NCBI GenBank assembly: GCA_963664655.2
Contig: OY761554.1
Span: forward strand, 1,860,001-1,924,000
Origin: Desulfospira sp963664655
Lineage (GTDB): Bacteria > Desulfobacterota > Desulfobacteria > Desulfobacterales > Desulfobacteraceae
Direction: 5' to 3'
DNA: 64,000 nucleotides
A program made the translations under genes and the position numbers. Below, piece by piece: positions 59,895 through 64,000 of this stretch; position 1 is the stretch's first letter; every line of letters starts with the position of its first letter. The notes under the pieces were generated by a model that was not told the DNA's origin, made no database searches, and saw nothing but the letters and a program-made list of their open reading frames with translations.

Positions 59895-62800
59895 ATGTCC
59901 GGCTTATCGTCTACCTTAAGCATTGCCAAAACCGCATTAAGCGCCCAGCAGTACGGGATCAATGTCACCGGTAATAACATCGCCAATGTCAACAACGAAG
60001 ATTACAGCATTCAGAACGCCGACCATACCACCACGGCTTCGGTTTTTTACAATGGCTATGTGCTCGGGACCGGTGTGGATGTTGAACAGGTGGAGCAGAC
60101 CGTTGACCAGCTTCTGGAAAACCGGCTGACCGATGAACAGTCCACCCTGGCCGCCTATGAAGAAATGGCGTCTTATCTGGAAATTCTGGAAGGGTACTTT
60201 GATGAGAGCTCCGATACCAGCCTGGCCAGTGTGTTAAGCGATTACTGGAATACCTGGCACGATCTGGCCGACAACCCTCTGGGCAGCGCGGAGCGGAACC
60301 TGGTGTATGAACAGGGCAACCTTCTGGCCGAGCGGTTCAACACCATCGGCACAGAACTGGACGAGCTGGCCAATGACCTGACCAATGAAATTTCCACCGG
60401 GATAAACGACCTCAATATCCTGGCCGAGGAGATTGCCAATTTAAACAAAGAGATCATCAACCTGGAGGGGAACACCGCCACGGCCAACGATTTGAGGGAT
60501 CAGAGAAATGCCCTGATTGACGAACTCGGGGAGCTGATTGATGTGGATGTGATCACCGGTGAAGACGGGGATGTGATTATCAATGTGGCCAACGGGGCCC
60601 CCCTGGTCAACGGGGTGAACCATTACAGCCTGGTCATGGATGAAGGGCAGGTCATGTGGGTGGGCTCCACGGGCTACCGGCTGAATATCACCGATGATAT
60701 TTCCGGCGGCAAGCTGGCCGGGTGGCTCAATATCCGGGACGAGACCATCCCCAAGTACCGGGCGGAAATCGACGAGCTGGCCTCTGAAATGATCTGGGCC
60801 ATGAATTATCAGCAGTCCCAGGGCGTGGGGCTGACCTATTACAATGGTTCCCTTACCGGCACCTATGCCGTAGACGACAGCGGATGGCTGTCCAGTTTCA
60901 GTTTCGGCAATAAAATTAACTATGACGGGGATACCACGGTCTGGATAGAGGACAGCTCTTCGGCGGAAACCGCCTACCGGAAAATCATGATTGATATGGG
61001 AATTTCCACCTCATCCTTAAGTGACTGGGAAGGGACCACCCCCGGGGCCGGTGAAGTCAGCTATGAACTGACCGTGGTGGATGACGGCGATATCGGTGAC
61101 AAGCTGGTGACCGAATCCTGTGCCGAAAATCTGGCCGAAGTCTGGGGGACATCTTCCGGGGGCGCTGTCACGGTTCTGGACAATATCCTGGCGGAGCAGA
61201 CCATCACCGTTTACGGGGCGGATGTGGGCACCCAGACCGTTAAAATTGCCGACAGCGGCGGAGACGCCATCCGGTCGGCCGCATCTATTGCCGAGGCCCT
61301 GAATGCCCTGGACGGGGTAGAGGCCTATGCCTCTTCCAATTCCGCTGAGTTTGACCTTTCCGGCATTTCCGGGGCCGAGGACGGGGACGAGGTCATATAC
61401 TCCCTTTACGTGGACGGGATTGTTTATGAACAAAGTTTTATCGTGGACTCCGGCGCGGGCACCCCTGATGAACAGTTTGAAGATTCTCTGGTGGAAGTGG
61501 TCCAGGCATTGAATGAATTGAACGGCGATACCGATCTTTATGCCGACGGCCTGGTGGTGACCAGCGATAAAGGGGCCACCCTGGGGGTTCAGGATTTTGA
61601 AATTCAGGACAATGCCGGTATTGAGCTGGACAATTTTACCAATTTTGATGCCACCGATGTGGTGGAACTGACCATTGCCACAGACGGTGTCCCCACCACC
61701 AGCACCACCATCTCAGTGGACCTTACCGGGGTGTCTGATATCACCGATCAGGACAAACTTTCCCAGGCGTTTTACGAGGCCTTTGCCGATGCCCTGCCCA
61801 AAGGCACCTTTACCGTTGAACTGAATACGGCCAGCGAATCCGTGATTATCAGGACCATTGACGGGTCCAACATTACCCTGTCCGGTGCCACTGACGACAC
61901 GGGCAATGACGCCACCATTGATGTGGCCAATCTGGCCGGCACCACCACATCGGGCACCGGCAACTCCATTCTGGAATTTGACGCCACGGGCAGTGATGTG
62001 GAAACCTTTAATTCCGATACCGGCACAGCCGATACCTTACGGTTTTCCATGCTTTCCGCCACAACGTCCATGGCCGGGGCCACGGCCGTCGTCAATGAGT
62101 CGTCCTACACCGGGGCCGGGTCCACCACGGCCGCCGCCATCATGGGCACGGTAACCATTCTGACCGATGACGGCATGGGCATGCAGTCCACCGCCAAAAC
62201 CGCCCAGGGCCTGTTCGGCTCTTCGGGCACCGCGGAAACGGGAAGTTCCATCATGACCCTTGGCGGGGAGGGCGGATTTGAAGATTTTACGGCAGGGGAA
62301 ACCATATCCTTTGATGTGGACGGGCAAACGGTCAGCTTTGTGGTGTCAACGGCAGCCGGCGGCACCACCGACTATGCCCTGGCCACCCAGCTGATGACGG
62401 AGCTCGGGGCGGTTTTAAGTTCAGATTATTCTCTTGTCCAGAACGGCTGTTCCGTCTCCATTATCAAAGATTCATCCCTGGAAGACCCCATTGAGATTGC
62501 CGACTTTGAAGAAACCGGCAGCGGCGATGCCGTGCTGGCCGTCTCAACCGGGTCCGGAAACGGCACCGAAGATCCGGAAAACGGGTTTCTGGAATCGGGT
62601 AACGAATATAAAAATTTTTCCACCGCTTCCTTGTATGACAATGAGGCTGTAATCTACTGGCAGAAAACAACCAAAGACGGCATATTGACCGGAGAGAACG
62701 GCCTGGTCACGGTGACCGAAGAAGGCCGGGTGGAAATTGTGGAAGGGGGCGGGGTCACCCTTTCCTTTGAAGTGGCCGACGGGAGTCTGGTGGCCGGCAA

Positions 62801-64000
62801 TACCCTGACCGTGAATACCGATGTCAACGGAGAACCCGATCCCCTGGAGTTCACCGTGAGCAATGAAGGCAACAGCGTCAACGATATTTATTATTTTGAA
62901 GTGGTTTCCGGGGGAACCGTGGGGGTAGAGGCGGCAGAAGATGAAGAACCCCTGGTGATTCAATGGTCCAATTCCGTTTCTTCAGGCACGTTTATCCTGG
63001 AAGGCGATGACCCGCCACGGACACCGGAGTCCCCCATAGAGGTGGAAGTGGACGGCATGACCTTAAGCTTTTATGACGGGACCTTGTTTGCCGGGGATGT
63101 GTTCACCGTTACCACGGATGAATCCGGGGTGCCGGTGTCCACTAACGGGGATGGAAAGACCACCGGAGAAACCATGTCTGACTGGCACTGGACCCTGGAA
63201 TCTTTTGCCGATCAGTTCAACCGGGAGGCCAGCGGACTGACCGCCTCGGTCACCACGGGCAACCAGCTCAAGATCGAGGCGTCCCATAATTACCATGTGA
63301 TTGAAAATATCCAGTATTCGGGCCAGAACGGTTTCAGTGAGGACAATATCACCATTGAGGTCCTGAACTGGGCCGCCCTGGATTTTAATGCCAATGACCT
63401 GGAGTTTATCCGGAACGCCAACGGGGAATGGGGCATCTTAAGCGATGCCACCGGCGGCGTGGCGCAGCTCATGCCCGAAGGCGGGGATGACGACGGGTTT
63501 ATGGTGGATCTGGACGGTGACGGAATCGGGGATCTTGAAATCAATTTTGCCAAATCCATCACTGGCCAGGGATCTGTTACCTTTGACCTGGTGTCCCGGG
63601 ACGCAGCCGACATCAACTTTGCTTTCGGGGATGATGAATCCACCGACTCCGGGCTGCTGGCGGCGGCCGGCATCAACACCTTTTTTGAGGGGTCTGATGC
63701 GTTGACCATGGAAATGAACTCGGTCCTTCAGGATATCAACTATATTGCCGCCGGGGTGATTGACGCCAGTACCGGCGAGGTGACCCAGGGCAGCAACGAA
63801 AATGCCGTGGCCTTTACCGAACTACAGGACACCACCCTGACCATGAAACAATGGACCTTTATCCGGGGGGAAGCGGCCACGTCGAGTCTGACCGACACCA
63901 CCCTGGACAGCTATTACCATACCATTGTCAGTTCCCTTGGCCTTGAAGCCAGCAATGTTTACGGGTCACTGGAGTATGCCGAACTGATGGTCAACCAGCT
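59895..64000 (+). CDS. flgK: Giant flagellar hook-associated protein FlgK (3' end outside window)
   Basis: An uninterrupted frame runs from ATG 59895 to the window end, at least 1,368 codons. The start (MSGLSSTLSIAKTALSAQQ, VTGNNIANVNNEDYS) and the helix LLENRLTDEQSTLAAYEEM are FlgK. The end approaches the normal C-terminus (SSLGLEASNVYGSLEYAELMVNQ, about 50-60 residues from the usual end). Ordinary FlgK has 450-650 residues. From about residue 330 to 1280 there is a very large, Asp/Gly/Thr-rich beta-type insertion of several domains (repeated V-D-G, T-I-S-V-D-L and similar strands). FlgK is the first hook-filament junction protein, and the insertion would project from the filament base. Confidence 0.92.
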   Translation, partial: MSGLSSTLSIAKTALSAQQYGINVTGNNIANVNNEDYSIQNADHTTTASVFYNGYVLGTGVDVEQVEQTVDQLLENRLTDEQSTLAAYEEMASYLEILEGYFDESSDTSLASVLSDYWNTWHDLADNPLGSAERNLVYEQGNLLAERFNTIGTELDELANDLTNEISTGINDLNILAEEIANLNKEIINLEGNTATANDLRDQRNALIDELGELIDVDVITGEDGDVIINVANGAPLVNGVNHYSLVMDEGQVMWVGSTGYRLNITDDISGGKLAGWLNIRDETIPKYRAEIDELASEMIWAMNYQQSQGVGLTYYNGSLTGTYAVDDSGWLSSFSFGNKINYDGDTTVWIEDSSSAETAYRKIMIDMGISTSSLSDWEGTTPGAGEVSYELTVVDDGDIGDKLVTESCAENLAEVWGTSSGGAVTVLDNILAEQTITVYGADVGTQTVKIADSGGDAIRSAASIAEALNALDGVEAYASSNSAEFDLSGISGAEDGDEVIYSLYVDGIVYEQSFIVDSGAGTPDEQFEDSLVEVVQALNELNGDTDLYADGLVVTSDKGATLGVQDFEIQDNAGIELDNFTNFDATDVVELTIATDGVPTTSTTISVDLTGVSDITDQDKLSQAFYEAFADALPKGTFTVELNTASESVIIRTIDGSNITLSGATDDTGNDATIDVANLAGTTTSGTGNSILEFDATGSDVETFNSDTGTADTLRFSMLSATTSMAGATAVVNESSYTGAGSTTAAAIMGTVTILTDDGMGMQSTAKTAQGLFGSSGTAETGSSIMTLGGEGGFEDFTAGETISFDVDGQTVSFVVSTAAGGTTDYALATQLMTELGAVLSSDYSLVQNGCSVSIIKDSSLEDPIEIADFEETGSGDAVLAVSTGSGNGTEDPENGFLESGNEYKNFSTASLYDNEAVIYWQKTTKDGILTGENGLVTVTEEGRVEIVEGGGVTLSFEVADGSLVAGNTLTVNTDVNGEPDPLEFTVSNEGNSVNDIYYFEVVSGGTVGVEAAEDEEPLVIQWSNSVSSGTFILEGDDPPRTPESPIEVEVDGMTLSFYDGTLFAGDVFTVTTDESGVPVSTNGDGKTTGETMSDWHWTLESFADQFNREASGLTASVTTGNQLKIEASHNYHVIENIQYSGQNGFSEDNITIEVLNWAALDFNANDLEFIRNANGEWGILSDATGGVAQLMPEGGDDDGFMVDLDGDGIGDLEINFAKSITGQGSVTFDLVSRDAADINFAFGDDESTDSGLLAAAGINTFFEGSDALTMEMNSVLQDINYIAAGVIDASTGEVTQGSNENAVAFTELQDTTLTMKQWTFIRGEAATSSLTDTTLDSYYHTIVSSLGLEASNVYGSLEYAELMVNQ

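Overview
This window looks like the chromosome of an anaerobic, probably sulfate-reducing deltaproteobacterium of the Desulfobacteraceae type. That is inferred from gene content: an ETF:menaquinone-oxidoreductase-like membrane Fe-S protein, class III ribonucleotide reductase, a TunR-like tungstate regulator, a ThiC-like benzimidazole synthase next to cobT, 2-hydroxyacyl-CoA dehydratase/benzoyl-CoA reductase-family subunits and sigma-54 regulators. No marker gene fixes the genus.

Regions: (1) 1-3387, minus strand: two 2-hydroxyacyl-CoA-dehydratase-family subunits (one cut by the window edge), a CooC-like ATPase and a Cys-rich CO-dehydrogenase/ACS-like protein. An orphan NtrC-type response regulator, a HapK-like protein and a PilZ protein follow. 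(2) 7.5-28.3 kb: the main discovery, a mycofactocin island. A nicotinoprotein-type zinc alcohol dehydrogenase, an MFS transporter, an outer-membrane channel-like protein and an aldehyde dehydrogenase form one operon (+). On the minus strand lie mftA (42 aa), mftB, mftC, two mycofactocin-type FadH/OYE flavoproteins, etfA, a seven-heme cytochrome, an EMO-like membrane Fe-S oxidoreductase and etfB. mftF lies further on, behind a decayed RAYT/REP element. Both operons have strong -24/-12 promoters, and the same 13-nt motif sits about 130 bp upstream of each. An AcoR-like activator gene lies beside the mft operon. Together these suggest alcohol oxidation whose electrons go to mycofactocin and then, through flavoproteins and ETF, to the membrane.

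(3) 28.9-47.4 kb: housekeeping genes. These are a U32 protease, cobT plus a bzaF/thiC-like gene under a cobalamin riboswitch with a terminator, a TPR protein, a diguanylate cyclase, an HD hydrolase, nrdDG with candidate NrdR boxes, aroK, a beta-CASP nuclease, LOG, DUF309 and Nudix proteins, an ABC ATPase pseudogene and tRNA-Ser(CGA). (4) 47.6-50.8 kb: glpK, a small secreted protein with an in-frame TGA, and metF. (5) 51.5-64 kb: a flagellar rod/ring operon flgF-G-A-H-I-J, interrupted by a TauE/SafE gene (-) and a TunR-like gene, then flgN and a giant flgK that runs off the end. A sigma-54 promoter precedes flgF.

Intergenic DNA across the window is seeded with a modular ~100-bp palindromic repeat (six loci) and with degenerate tandem repeats, mostly of 7-nt period.
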